Shown here piece by piece: positions 35,179 to 43,555 of a stretch of DNA of 64,000 nucleotides; position 1 is the first letter of the stretch, and each line of letters begins with the position of its first letter. Both the position numbers and the translations under genes were made by a program. The DNA lies in NCBI RefSeq assembly GCF_029223255.1, contig NZ_JARHUC010000003.1, forward strand, positions 310,001 to 374,000. The letters are read 5' to 3'. Below the pieces are notes generated by a model that was not told where the DNA came from, did not search any database, and worked only from the letters and a program-made list of their open reading frames with translations. Source of the stretch: Albimonas marina (lineage in GTDB: Bacteria; Pseudomonadota; Alphaproteobacteria; Rhodobacterales; Rhodobacteraceae).

Positions 35179-35991
35179 ATGGACGCGCCGCAGCCCGCCG
35201 TGACCGCCGAGGGAATCCGCATCTACCGTCCCGAGGACTTCGCCGGCATGCGCGCCTCGGGCCAGGTCGCCGCCGGCATCCTCGACCGCATCGCCGAACA
35301 CGTCCGCCCCGGCGTCTCGACCGAGGAGCTGGACGCGCGGATCGAGCAGGACATCCTCGACCAGGGCGCCGCCTCGGCGACCATCGGCTACCGCGGCTAT
35401 CGCCACGCCTCGTGCATCTCGGTCAACCACGTGGTCTGCCACGGGATTCCCGGGCCCAAGAAGCTCAAGGACGGCGACATCCTCAACATCGACGTGACGG
35501 TGATCGTCGACGGCTGGTACGGCGACACCTCGCGCATGTTCGTGGCCGGCACGCCCAACCGCAAGGCCGAGCGGCTGATCGACGTGACCCACGAGGCGCT
35601 GATGCGCGGCCTCGCCGAGGTCCGCCCCGGCAACACCTTCGGCGACATCGGCGCCGCCATCCAGACCTACGCCGAGGGGGAGCGCTGCTCGGTCGTGCGC
35701 GACTTCTGCGGCCACGGCGTGGGGCGCGAGTTCCACGAGCCGCCCAACGTCCTCCATTTCGGCCGCCGCGGCGCCGGCGCGGTGCTGCGCCCGGGAATGT
35801 TCTTCACCATCGAGCCGATGGTGAACCTCGGCCGCGCCGAGACCAAGACGCTCGCCGACGGCTGGACCGCGGTGACCCGCGACAAGAGCCTCTCGGCCCA
35901 GTTCGAGCACGCCGTCGGCGTGACCGAGGAGGGCTGCGAGATCTTCACCCTCTCCCCCGCCGGCCGCTTCCACCCGACCTGGGACCGCTGA
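35179..35991 (+). CDS. map: methionine aminopeptidase, type I
   Basis: Removes the initiator methionine from new proteins in the cytoplasm. It has 270 residues. Metal-ligand motifs of the pita-bread fold are all present: NIDVTVIVDGWYGDTSRMF (two Asp), CGHGVGREFHE (His), FFTIEPMVN (Glu) and AQFEHAVGVTEEG (Glu). The substrate-site HASCISVNHVVCHGIP is intact. A GAGGAG sequence lies 12 bases upstream of the ATG. The gene stands alone, followed by a 294-base gap before radC. Confidence 0.96.
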   Translation: MDAPQPAVTAEGIRIYRPEDFAGMRASGQVAAGILDRIAEHVRPGVSTEELDARIEQDILDQGAASATIGYRGYRHASCISVNHVVCHGIPGPKKLKDGDILNIDVTVIVDGWYGDTSRMFVAGTPNRKAERLIDVTHEALMRGLAEVRPGNTFGDIGAAIQTYAEGERCSVVRDFCGHGVGREFHEPPNVLHFGRRGAGAVLRPGMFFTIEPMVNLGRAETKTLADGWTAVTRDKSLSAQFEHAVGVTEEGCEIFTLSPAGRFHPTWDR

Positions 35992-36153
35992 GCCCGAAGC
36001 GGCCGTCGCCGTCGCCCGGGCGCGCCGTCGCGCCCGGTTCGTCCGCCATCTCGACCCGGGCCGGTCGGCTGACGTCCGTCCCCGCGTCCCGCCTCGTCCG
36101 GCGTCGAGCGATGGGGACGAGCGAACCGATCTCTCCGCCGCGGGGGCCCCCGC

Positions 36154-36176
36154 TTAAATCATCCGATCTGATTTAA
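36154..36176. promoter_or_regulatory. perfect dyad TTAAATCA-N7-TGATTTAA
   Basis: An AT-rich perfect inverted repeat with 8-base arms and a 7-base spacer stands out from GC-rich surroundings in the map-radC gap. It follows a GC-palindrome (GCGGGGGCCCCCGC, 36139-36152) that could end the map transcript. It looks like an operator for an unidentified regulator, or part of a terminator for map. Confidence 0.4.
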
Positions 36177-36224
36177 CCCGCCGGCGCCCGGCGGCGGTTT
36201 CAGCCCCGAAACGTCCTCGACGTC

Positions 36225-36240
36225 TTAACCCTCCGCTAAC
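36225..36240 (+). promoter_or_regulatory. near-consensus CtrA-like box upstream of radC
   Basis: TTAA-CCCTCCG-CTAAC differs from TTAA-N7-TTAAC at one base and lies 46 bases before the radC start. It is the second such box within 1.4 kb. Assignment rests on the motif only. Confidence 0.35.
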
Positions 36241-36285
36241 GCTTCCGGTTCACCTTCTGCGCATCCGTCTGAAGCGGAGTCGCGC

Positions 36286-37341
36286 ATGGGCCGAAGAGCC
36301 TCTTCTGAAGAATCGTTGCGCGAGGCGCCGCTGCTGCCAGGCCTCGCGCCGTCGCCGTCTGAAGACGGGGACGTGGAGTCCGCTGGGCGGCGCGGCGCCG
36401 CCGCCTCGGGCGCGGCCCGAAACCCTCGCGGCGGGGGCGCGCCCTCGGCCGCCCCGTCCGCCGGCGCCGAACCGCCCCCGTCCGACGACGCGGGCCGTGG
36501 CCGCCAGGCCCCGGCCCCGCCGGCCGCCGAGGGCCTGGCGGGCGCAAGACGGGCGCGTCGCGCCCCCGGTTTCGCCGAGGCCGACCCCGACGCCGGCTTC
36601 GCCGCCGCCTGGCCTGCGCAGCCCCCCGCCGGCGCTCCGAAGCCGAAGAATCCCGCCGCCCCGCCCCCCGACCATGTCGAGCACCGCCGCCGCCTGCGGG
36701 AGCGGTTCATGCAGGGCGGCGCCGAGGCGATGCCGGACTACGAACTGCTGGAGCTGGTCCTGTTCCGCGCCATCCCCCGCCGGGACGTGAAGCCGCTCGC
36801 CAAGCGGCTGCTGCGCGCCTTCGGGGGCTTCGACGAGACGATCTCCGCCCCGCCCGCCCGCCTGACGGAGGTGCAGGGCGTGGGCGACGCGGTGGTGCAG
36901 GAGCTCAAGATCGTCGAGGCGGCGGCCCAGCGTCTCGCCCAGGCGCGCGTGCTGGGGCGCGACGCGCTGCAGAGCTGGGACCAGCTCGTCGCCTACTGCC
37001 GCACCCGCATCGCGCGCGAGCCGGTGGAGCAGTTCCGCATCCTCTATCTCGACCGCAAGAACCTGCTGATCGCGGACGAGGCGCAGGGCCGGGGCACGGT
37101 CGATCACGTGCCCGTCTACCCCCGCGAGGTGGTGCGCCGGGCGCTGGAGCTGCAGGCCTCGGCCCTGATCCTCGCCCACAACCACCCGTCGGGCGACCCG
37201 ACCCCCAGCCAGGCCGACGTCGAGATGACCGCGCGCATCGTCCAGGCCTGCCGGGCGGTGAACATCCTGGTCCACGACCACGTCGTCATCGGCCGCGACC
37301 GCGTCGCGAGCTTCCACGACCTCGGCCTCCTAGACGCCTGA
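36286..37341 (+). CDS. radC: RadC family JAMM-domain protein with long N-terminal extension
   Basis: A 351-residue member of the RadC/UPF0758 family, linked by name to DNA repair, though its biochemical role remains unclear. The conserved part starts near residue 128 (DHVEHRRRLRERF). It contains a helix-hairpin-helix-like region (LTEVQGVGDAVVQELKIV) and the JAMM metal motif HNHPSGDPTPSQAD near the C-terminus, with all ligands present. The first 125 or so residues are a low-complexity Pro/Ala/Gly/Arg extension, much longer than in E. coli RadC, and probably disordered. A start further in cannot be excluded, but I see no better one. CtrA-like and dyad motifs lie upstream. Confidence 0.92.
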   Translation: MGRRASSEESLREAPLLPGLAPSPSEDGDVESAGRRGAAASGAARNPRGGGAPSAAPSAGAEPPPSDDAGRGRQAPAPPAAEGLAGARRARRAPGFAEADPDAGFAAAWPAQPPAGAPKPKNPAAPPPDHVEHRRRLRERFMQGGAEAMPDYELLELVLFRAIPRRDVKPLAKRLLRAFGGFDETISAPPARLTEVQGVGDAVVQELKIVEAAAQRLAQARVLGRDALQSWDQLVAYCRTRIAREPVEQFRILYLDRKNLLIADEAQGRGTVDHVPVYPREVVRRALELQASALILAHNHPSGDPTPSQADVEMTARIVQACRAVNILVHDHVVIGRDRVASFHDLGLLDA

Positions 37342-37484
37342 CCCGCCCGCCTCCGGCGCTCCGCAACGCGCCGCGTCCCCCCTCGCGCCCGCGGCCGCCC
37401 CCCCCCGCCCGCGGCGCGCCCCGGCCCCACCGTTCGTGGCCCCTGTCTCAAACCTGGCGCCCGCGCCGCCTGGCCCCCCGGGCA

Positions 37485-37675
37485 GCGCCTGTTCTTCGGA
37501 GCCGTCTCTCGCTGATGCCGTGAAGAGCGACTCGCCCGCCGGGGTCCAGGATCGCGAAGCGACCCCGCGCTTGCGCGGGGCTTGTCCTTGACCCCGGCGG
37601 GCGAGTCGCTCAGGCATCAACAGCGGAGACGGCTCCGGAGACCAGGCGCGGGCGCTTTGTTCTTGGGTGAGTCAG
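37485..37675. repeat. dispersed inverted-repeat element, copy 3
   Basis: Arms at about 37485-37549 and 37585-37649 pair over about 60 bases. The tip holds TCGC-GAA-GCGA and CCCCGCGC-TT-GCGCGGGG. The flank TTGTTCTTGGGTGAGTCAGGAGC follows the right arm, as in copy 2. It lies between the convergent radC and DUF1501 genes; the rest of 37342-37905 shows no gene. Confidence 0.85.
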
Positions 37676-37905
37676 GAGCGCCCGCAACGCCCGCCCATGT
37701 TCCTGCCTCCGCCTTTCCGCCCCCTCAGCCCCCTGCGCAACGCCCGCCCCGCGCCGCGGGCGCGCCCGTCCCCACCGGCGCGCGCCCCGACGCGGCGCCC
37801 CCCTCCCCGCAAGCGAAACGGCCGCCGCGCTTGCGCGCGACGGCCGTCGGCCTGCTCGACAGGCTCTTGCCTCGTCTGCGGCGGGCAGGGCGCGCCCCTG
37901 CGCCG

Positions 37906-39090
37906 TCAGGCGAAGATGCGCGTTTCCTGGCCCATCGAGATGCCGGGGAACACGGTCCGCTCCAGCCCTGCGCGGTCCATCCCGTAGAGGGTGCGCAGGG
38001 TCCAGGCCGCGTGGCGGCGCAGGTCGTCGGTGGGCATCAGGTCGCGGTCCTCGAAGAGGTCGGAGGAGCGCAGCCCCGGCCACTCGCCGAAGACCTTCGC
38101 CTTCGACAGCGCGCCGCCGGCGTAGATCATCAGCCCGCCGGTGCCGTGGTCGGTGCCCTCGGAGCCGTTCTCGCGCGCGGTGCGGCCGAACTCGGTGATG
38201 CACATCACCGCCGTCTGCCCCCAGACCGGGCCGAGGCCCTTCTTCAGCTCCAGGATCGCCTCGGCGAGCTGGTTCATCGGCTTGCGGATCGCCCCCGCCT
38301 GGCGGCGGTGGGTGTCCCAGCCGCCCAGCGAGAAGGCGGCGATCCGGCTCTCGCCGCGCAGCATCTCGGCCGAGAGGGCGGCGAGGCTGACCGCGTCCAC
38401 GGTCTTGGCCGCGCCCCCTTCCATCGAGAGCGACGCGTCGATCTGCGTCGCCTCCTTCGCGGCGGCGGCGAACAGGGGATCGCGGGCCGAGATCATCTCG
38501 AACAGCTGCAGCGCCTGGGGGGTCAGCTGGATGTCGGAATCCGGCGACCAGTTCAGCGCGGGATTGGCGCCGTCGAGCAGCAGCATGTTGTCCCGCCCGA
38601 CCGCGACGGCGGTGTTCGCCTTCGCGCCCGGCAGCAGCGACAGCGCCCGGTTCAGCCAGCCGTCCTTCGAGGGGGTCATGCCCCCGCTCTCGGCCTCGGT
38701 GCCGCTCTCCAGCGCGTCCTGCCCGTCGAAATGGGAGCGCTTGTCGCGGTAGGGGGTCGAGACGGCGTGCACGAACGACAGCTCGCCCGCCTGCCACAGC
38801 GGCATCAGCGCGCCCAGCTCCTGGTGGAGCGCGAAGCGGCCGTCGAGGTCGATGCCCTTGCGGTCCGGCGTGGTCGCCAGGTGCGGGCGCATCGAGAGGT
38901 AGTCGCGGTCGGTGTAGGGCCCGACGGCGGCGAGCCCGTCCAGCGCGCCGCGCAGGACGATCACCACCAGCCGGTTGTCGCCGGGGGCCGAGGCGAAGGT
39001 GACCTTCGACATCAGCGGAAAGGCCGCGGCGGAGCAGCCCAGCGTCAGGCCGCCCTTGAGCAGGCCGCGGCGCGAAAGATCCATGGACAT
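37906..39090 (-). CDS. DUF1501 family protein with twin-arginine-like signal
   Basis: A 394-residue exported protein of the DUF1501 family (sulfatase-like fold by family knowledge). The N-terminus MSMDLSRRGLLKGGLTLGCSAAAFPLMSKV is a twin-arginine signal (SRRGLLKG), suggesting folded export to the periplasm. Family segments are VVIVLRGALDGLAAVGPY, GGWDTHRRQ, MCITEFGRTARENGSEGTDHG and [16 protein letters not shown] precedes the ATG at 39090. The DUF1800 gene ends 10 bases upstream, the usual pairing of these families, so they form one operon. The biochemical role is unknown. Confidence 0.88.
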   Translation of the reverse strand: MSMDLSRRGLLKGGLTLGCSAAAFPLMSKVTFASAPGDNRLVVIVLRGALDGLAAVGPYTDRDYLSMRPHLATTPDRKGIDLDGRFALHQELGALMPLWQAGELSFVHAVSTPYRDKRSHFDGQDALESGTEAESGGMTPSKDGWLNRALSLLPGAKANTAVAVGRDNMLLLDGANPALNWSPDSDIQLTPQALQLFEMISARDPLFAAAAKEATQIDASLSMEGGAAKTVDAVSLAALSAEMLRGESRIAAFSLGGWDTHRRQAGAIRKPMNQLAEAILELKKGLGPVWGQTAVMCITEFGRTARENGSEGTDHGTGGLMIYAGGALSKAKVFGEWPGLRSSDLFEDRDLMPTDDLRRHAAWTLRTLYGMDRAGLERTVFPGISMGQETRIFA

Positions 39091-39100
39091 CGTCGCCTCC

Positions 39101-40474
39101 TCAGCGGCGGTTGAAGTCGGGGGACGCGAGCAGCAGCGCGAAGCCTTCGCGCTTCTCGGCGGCGGCGGCGATCGCCCAGGCGGTCTTGGGGTCGAGCGCG
39201 TCGCGCAGCGCCACGTCGGCGTATGCGCGCGGGTCGATCTGCTGGGCGGCGAGCACCTGGCCCATCCGCGCAGCCCATTCCAGCCGGATGGCGAGCGCGC
39301 CGGGGTTGATCCACTCGGCCGAGGCCTCGGGCCAGCCGTCGGGGCCGGGGGCGCGGTTCACCTGCTGGCCCAGGTCCTTGAGCGCGGCGAGCGTCAGGCC
39401 CTGGTAGGGATCGTTCTTCCCCTTCAGCGTCTTCGCGGTGACGCCCGCGGCGCGCAGGGAGGCCACGACGATCTCCTGCGGCTGGCGCACCTTGCCGCCC
39501 AGCGGCCCCCAGGCGGCCGGGTGGGTCAGCAGCGTGCGCGACACCGCCGTCAGGTCGCCGCCGCTGTCGCGGAAGCTGCGCTCGAGCGCCGCGACGAGGT
39601 CGGCGGGCGGCTCGTCGGCGACGAAGTGGATCGCGAGCTTCGTCGCGATGTGCTTCGCGGTCGCCGGGTGGGCGGCCAGCATGTCGAGCGCGCGCAGCGT
39701 CTCCTGCTTGGAGGCGCCCTTGAAGGTCTCGCCCATCAGGGTGAAGCGGCCCGGCTCGGCCATGTTCTCGCGGTAGACGAACTCGCCCTTGCGCCCGCGC
39801 ATGGTGAAGCCGGTCAGCAGGTTGGCGAGGGCGACCACGTCCTCCTGCGTGTAGGGCGCCGAGACGCCCAGCGTGTGCAGCTCGAGGATCTCGCGCCCGA
39901 GGTTCTCGTTCAGGCCCAGCCCGTCGCGCCTGGCCGCCTCGGAGGAGGGGCCGGCCGAGCGGTGCTGGTCGAGGAAGACGAGCATGGCGGGATGCATGAC
40001 CACCGCGCGCAGCATGTCCGAGAAGCGCCCCGCGATGTGGGGGCGGATCGCCTGGTCCTCGTAGCCCGCCACGCGCGAGGCATGGGCGGGGAACTTGATC
40101 GAGACCGAGAAATGGTTGGCCCAGAAGCGGGCCATGCGCTCGGCGAAGGCATGCTCGGCCTCGACCGAGCGGGCGAGCGAGGCGTTCCAGACATGGTTCA
40201 GGGCCTGGCGGAAGTCCTTCCGCTCGTCCTTGACCATCGTGTCCATCTCGTTGGACTTGGCGCCGGACATCTTGCGGTCGGCCTTCTTGGCCTCGCGGAA
40301 CTCCTTGAGCTCCTTCCACAGGCGGTCGTCCTCGGCCGGGTCCACGATGGGCGCGGCGGTCGCGACGGCGCGCAGGCCCGCGAGCATGGCCTCGGGCTCG
40401 GTCTCGGCCCGCTGGTCGGGCCGGAAGCCCAGGCCGAAGCGCAGGGCGGCGATGGTGTCTTTTTGCAGCGTCAT
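39101..40474 (-). CDS. DUF1800 family protein
   Basis: A 457-residue protein of the DUF1800 family, almost always encoded next to DUF1501 as here. Typical segments are FWANHFSVS, LGLNENLGREILELHTLGV, YTQEDVVALANLLTGFT and HIATKLAIHFVADEPP. No clear signal peptide is seen from the ATG at 40474 (MTLQKDTIAALRFGLGF), unlike its DUF1501 partner. Function is not established for the family; a joint role with DUF1501 in the envelope is inferred from pairing only. Confidence 0.88.
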   Translation of the reverse strand: MTLQKDTIAALRFGLGFRPDQRAETEPEAMLAGLRAVATAAPIVDPAEDDRLWKELKEFREAKKADRKMSGAKSNEMDTMVKDERKDFRQALNHVWNASLARSVEAEHAFAERMARFWANHFSVSIKFPAHASRVAGYEDQAIRPHIAGRFSDMLRAVVMHPAMLVFLDQHRSAGPSSEAARRDGLGLNENLGREILELHTLGVSAPYTQEDVVALANLLTGFTMRGRKGEFVYRENMAEPGRFTLMGETFKGASKQETLRALDMLAAHPATAKHIATKLAIHFVADEPPADLVAALERSFRDSGGDLTAVSRTLLTHPAAWGPLGGKVRQPQEIVVASLRAAGVTAKTLKGKNDPYQGLTLAALKDLGQQVNRAPGPDGWPEASAEWINPGALAIRLEWAARMGQVLAAQQIDPRAYADVALRDALDPKTAWAIAAAAEKREGFALLLASPDFNRR

Positions 40475-40774
40475 CTCTCGTCGATCTCCGCAGCGGCGGC
40501 TGGCGGGGGGATGGTTCGGGGCTTCCACGCCCCGGCGGGCAGGTTCCGTCGCGGCCGTCGTTCCGGCCTGCAACATTCCACGGAGCGGGCCGACGCTCCA
40601 TGCGCGGGGCCGGGCGCGCGGCGGCGCGGCCGCGGGCGGTCTTGCGCGCGGGCCGGGCAGGTGAAACCGTGCGGGACGAATTCGGCGAGGAGCGGGCGGG
40701 CCGGCGCCGTCGGCGCGGCGCCTGCGCCGCGCGCGCGGCCAGGCGGCGGTCAGGCGGTCGGGGAGGAGAGACGG
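40475..40774. other. divergent intergenic region
   Basis: 300 bases between the DUF1800 gene (minus) and the ParA-like gene (plus). I see no gene, repeat or clear promoter motif beyond the ribosome-binding site GGGGAGGAGAG at its right end. Confidence 0.4.
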
Positions 40775-41416
40775 ATGGGCGAGGCGTCGCAGGGCACGGT
40801 TCTGGTGGCGAACCTGAAGGGGGGCTGCGGCAAGACCGTGATCGCCACCAGCCTCGCGGCGGCGCTGGCGGCGACCGGCGCGCGGGTGGCGCTGGCGGAC
40901 GCGGACCGGCAGAAGTCGGCCCTGCGCTGGACCCGCCGCCGCCCGGTCGAGGCCGCCCCGGTCGAGGCGCTGGACTGGTCGAAGTCCAAGGACGTCGGCG
41001 AGCGGCCGAAGAAGCTCGACTGGCTGGTGATCGACGCCCCCGGCGCCCTGCGTGGCGCCAAGGCCGAGGAGCTGATCGCCCAGGCGCGGATGCTGATAGC
41101 GCCGCTCTCGCCCTCGTTCTACGACCTCGACGCCACGAAGCGCTTCCTCAAGGAGATCGAGGAGCTCAAGCGCGTGAGGAAGGGCCGGGTCGAGGTGCGC
41201 CTGGTCGGCAACCGGATCCGGCCGCGCACGAAGGCGGCCGCCGGGCTCGACGCGGAGTTCGAGAAGCTGGGCCACGCGCCGCTCGCGCGCCTGTCGGAGC
41301 GGGCGGCCTACGGGGAGCTCGCCGAGCAGGGCCTGTCGATCTTCGACCGGCCCGCCAAGGCGCTCGACCCGCTGCGCGCGCAGTGGGCGCCGATCCTCGA
41401 GGCGCTGAGGGACTGA
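40775..41416 (+). CDS. orphan ParA-family ATPase
   Basis: A 213-residue ATPase of the ParA/MinD/VirC1 class. The deviant Walker A motif NLKGGCGKTV is at residues 13-22, Walker A' is ADADRQKSALRW, and Walker B is DWLVIDAPG. GGGGAGGAGAGACGG precedes the ATG. There is no ParB, centromere-like repeat or chemotaxis gene beside it, so it is not an ordinary plasmid partition pair. It could position a protein complex, as other orphan ParA proteins do. It ends 21 bases from the convergent phnM-like gene. Confidence 0.85.
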   Translation: MGEASQGTVLVANLKGGCGKTVIATSLAAALAATGARVALADADRQKSALRWTRRRPVEAAPVEALDWSKSKDVGERPKKLDWLVIDAPGALRGAKAEELIAQARMLIAPLSPSFYDLDATKRFLKEIEELKRVRKGRVEVRLVGNRIRPRTKAAAGLDAEFEKLGHAPLARLSERAAYGELAEQGLSIFDRPAKALDPLRAQWAPILEALRD

Positions 41417-41437
41417 CGCCGCCGCGCGGCGCGGCGC

Positions 41438-42664
41438 TCAGCCGGCGCGGATCAGGTCGCCCGCGAGATGCGCGGGACGCCCGGCCGCGAGGGTGAGGCG
41501 GGCCGAGGGCACGCCCCCCTCGGGCCAGTCGAGCAGAACGAGGTCGGCGCGCAGGCCCGGCGCGATCCGGCCGCGGTCCGAAAGCCCCAGCGCCGCCGCC
41601 GGATTGGCCGAGACGCAGGCCCAGAGCGTGGCGCGGTCGCCCCGCCGCTCGGCCGCGAGCCGGCCCATGGCGGCGGGCAGGGCGGGGTAGTGATAGTCCG
41701 AGGCGAGGATGTCGCAGACCCCGTCCTCGATCATGTCGGCGGCGGAGAGGGAGCCGATGTGGCTGCCGCCGCGCAGGGCGTTGGGCGCGCCCAGCACCAC
41801 GTGCTCGCCCGCCGCGCGGGCCTCGCGCGCCACGGCCTCCGACATCGGGAACTCGGCGATGCGCGCGCCGTGGGCGCGGAAGAAGGCCCGCGTCTCGTGC
41901 TGGCTGTCGTCGTGGCTGAGCATCGGCGCGCCCGCGGCGCGGCCGGCGGCGGCGACGCGCGCGATGGCGTCGGGCACCTGCGGCCGGCGCGCCCAGACCG
42001 CGGCGAGAAGCTCGGCGTAGCCGTCCTCGTCCAGCCCCGCCCGCGCCGCGACCGAGCGGATCGAGCGGCGCACCTGCGGATCGCCCGGCGGGGCCTCGAC
42101 GAAGTCGGGCCCATGCTCGAAGGCGCGCTCGGTCACCGGGACCGAGCGGTCGCGCATCGTCATCGAGGTATGGTCGTTGAAGGCGATGGCCGGCGTCGGC
42201 CCGGCGGCGAGCGCACGCTCGATCACCGGCAGGGCCTCGAGCGCGAAGGTCTCCCACCGGATCTGGATGCGGTGGTCGACGCCCAGGCGCGGGCCGGCGG
42301 CGGCGAGCGCGTCGAGGAACGCCTCCCCTCGCTCGACCGAGCGCAGGCCCGGCTCCCAGCTCAGGGTCAGGGCGTGGTAGGCGGTGGCGATGCCGAGCGC
42401 GGCGAGCTGGCGGTCGACGTCCATCGCCGCCACCTCGCCGGGCATGAACACGCCGGGGCGGGGCATCACCGCGCGCTCGAACGCGTCGCCGTGGATGTCG
42501 ACGAGGGCGGGGGCGAGCCACAGGCCGCGCCCGTCCACCCGCAGGGCGCCCGCGGCGGGCGGGTCGCCGATCTCGACGATCCGGCCGTCCTCGACCCGCA
42601 GGCAGGTCTCGACCGGGCCCTCGGGCAGGAGGGCCGTGGCCCCGGAGATCAGGTAGGCGGTCAT
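41438..42664 (-). CDS. phnM: PhnM-like amidohydrolase
   Basis: A 408-residue amidohydrolase resembling PhnM, which removes pyrophosphate from ribose-1-methylphosphonate 5-triphosphate in the C-P lyase pathway. Metal motifs: DIHGDAFER (His58, Asp60), FNDHTSM, LSHDDSQHETR and ILASDYHYPA. Segments such as AIDEPP-like linkers are absent, but GAPNALRGGSHIGSLSA and WACVSANPAAALGL match PhnM. No other phn gene is in the window, so it works either with a distant phn cluster or on another substrate. The ATG at 42664 is chosen over an in-frame one at 42724. Confidence 0.82.
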   Translation of the reverse strand: MTAYLISGATALLPEGPVETCLRVEDGRIVEIGDPPAAGALRVDGRGLWLAPALVDIHGDAFERAVMPRPGVFMPGEVAAMDVDRQLAALGIATAYHALTLSWEPGLRSVERGEAFLDALAAAGPRLGVDHRIQIRWETFALEALPVIERALAAGPTPAIAFNDHTSMTMRDRSVPVTERAFEHGPDFVEAPPGDPQVRRSIRSVAARAGLDEDGYAELLAAVWARRPQVPDAIARVAAAGRAAGAPMLSHDDSQHETRAFFRAHGARIAEFPMSEAVAREARAAGEHVVLGAPNALRGGSHIGSLSAADMIEDGVCDILASDYHYPALPAAMGRLAAERRGDRATLWACVSANPAAALGLSDRGRIAPGLRADLVLLDWPEGGVPSARLTLAAGRPAHLAGDLIRAG

Positions 42665-42764
42665 CGGCGGCTCCGTTCGGGGCGGTCGGCGCGCGATCCT
42701 GGGGGCCGCGCGCGACGGGATCATGACGGGCCGCCGGCGCGCAGGGCGCGGGACGGGGCGGGCC

Positions 42765-43247
42765 TCAGGTGAGGATGTGGAAGGTCAGCGCGCCCCAGAT
42801 GGCGAGGAAGAAATGCGTGAACTGGCTGTCCTTCCAGCCGGCCCAGTAGTGGAACCACTGCCCCCCGACGAGGAAGCCCCCCCAGACCATCGTGAAGACG
42901 AGCGCGCCGGCCGCCGCCACGCCGCGGGCGAGGACCGGCCCGGCGAGGCCGAGGGCCGCGAGGACCAGCAGCAGCGCGCCCAGCCCCATCAGCACCGTCG
43001 CCAGCAGCTCGAACGCGACGATGGCGGCGTAGGCGAGCTTGTGGAGCTTGGGGTCGTCGAGGCGGTTGCCCTTCACCTTCTCGTAGATCTCGGGGCGTTC
43101 CTCGCGCACGCGGTCCATGCGCATGACCATGCTGACCAGGTCGCCGTTCACCGGGGGGAAGCGGATGTTCTCGATCACCCCGATGCCGATCCAGGCCGCG
43201 GGAATCGCGGTCAGCAGGGCCTGGCCCAGCAAGGTCAACGTCTCCAC
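42765..43247 (-). CDS. DUF2165-like small integral membrane protein
   Basis: A 160-residue protein with about four membrane segments: residues 5-26, 73-105, 107-127 and the C-terminus. The segment PPVNGDLVSMVMRMDRVREERPEIYEKV after the first helix and GQWFHYWAGWKDSQFTHF in the last part resemble the DUF2165 group of predicted small integral membrane proteins; I am only moderately sure of the family. Function unknown. It is divergent from ureD and sits just after the phnM-like gene's 5' side, with 100 bases between. Confidence 0.7.
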   Translation of the reverse strand: METLTLLGQALLTAIPAAWIGIGVIENIRFPPVNGDLVSMVMRMDRVREERPEIYEKVKGNRLDDPKLHKLAYAAIVAFELLATVLMGLGALLLVLAALGLAGPVLARGVAAAGALVFTMVWGGFLVGGQWFHYWAGWKDSQFTHFFLAIWGALTFHILT

Positions 43248-43555
43248 CTCGAATACCCCCTCGTCTGCGGTCGCCGGGCGAACGGGCCGGGCGGGCGGAG
43301 GTATCGGTCGCGGGGCCCGCGCGGGTCAAGCGCGCGGGCGTCGCGCGGGCGGGGCGGGGGCCGCGACGCGGCGTCGGCGCCTGCGCGCTGGGCAAGGGCG
43401 CCCAAGGCGCGGGCACGCTCATGTCCGCTTCAGCATGATCGCCCGCGGGCGCCCCGGGGGAGGGCTTGCGCGGCGAACCTGAACGGGCCATCGTCCGAAA
43501 GAACCTTCCCTTTCCGGCGCTCGGGAGCGCGCCGGATCAAGCCCTGGATCGCTGG
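43248..43555. other. divergent region before the urease cluster
   Basis: 308 bases between the DUF2165-like gene and ureD. If ureD starts at TTG 43466 rather than ATG 43556, its last 90 bases are coding. I see no NtrC, NikR or other recognisable operator. Confidence 0.35.

Noticed and set aside
43466-43555. ureD starting at TTG 43466
   Set aside because: The ribosome-binding sequence is too close to the TTG, and the 30 extra residues are not part of the conserved UreD start; ATG 43556 gives a normal-length protein. It is kept as an alternative only.
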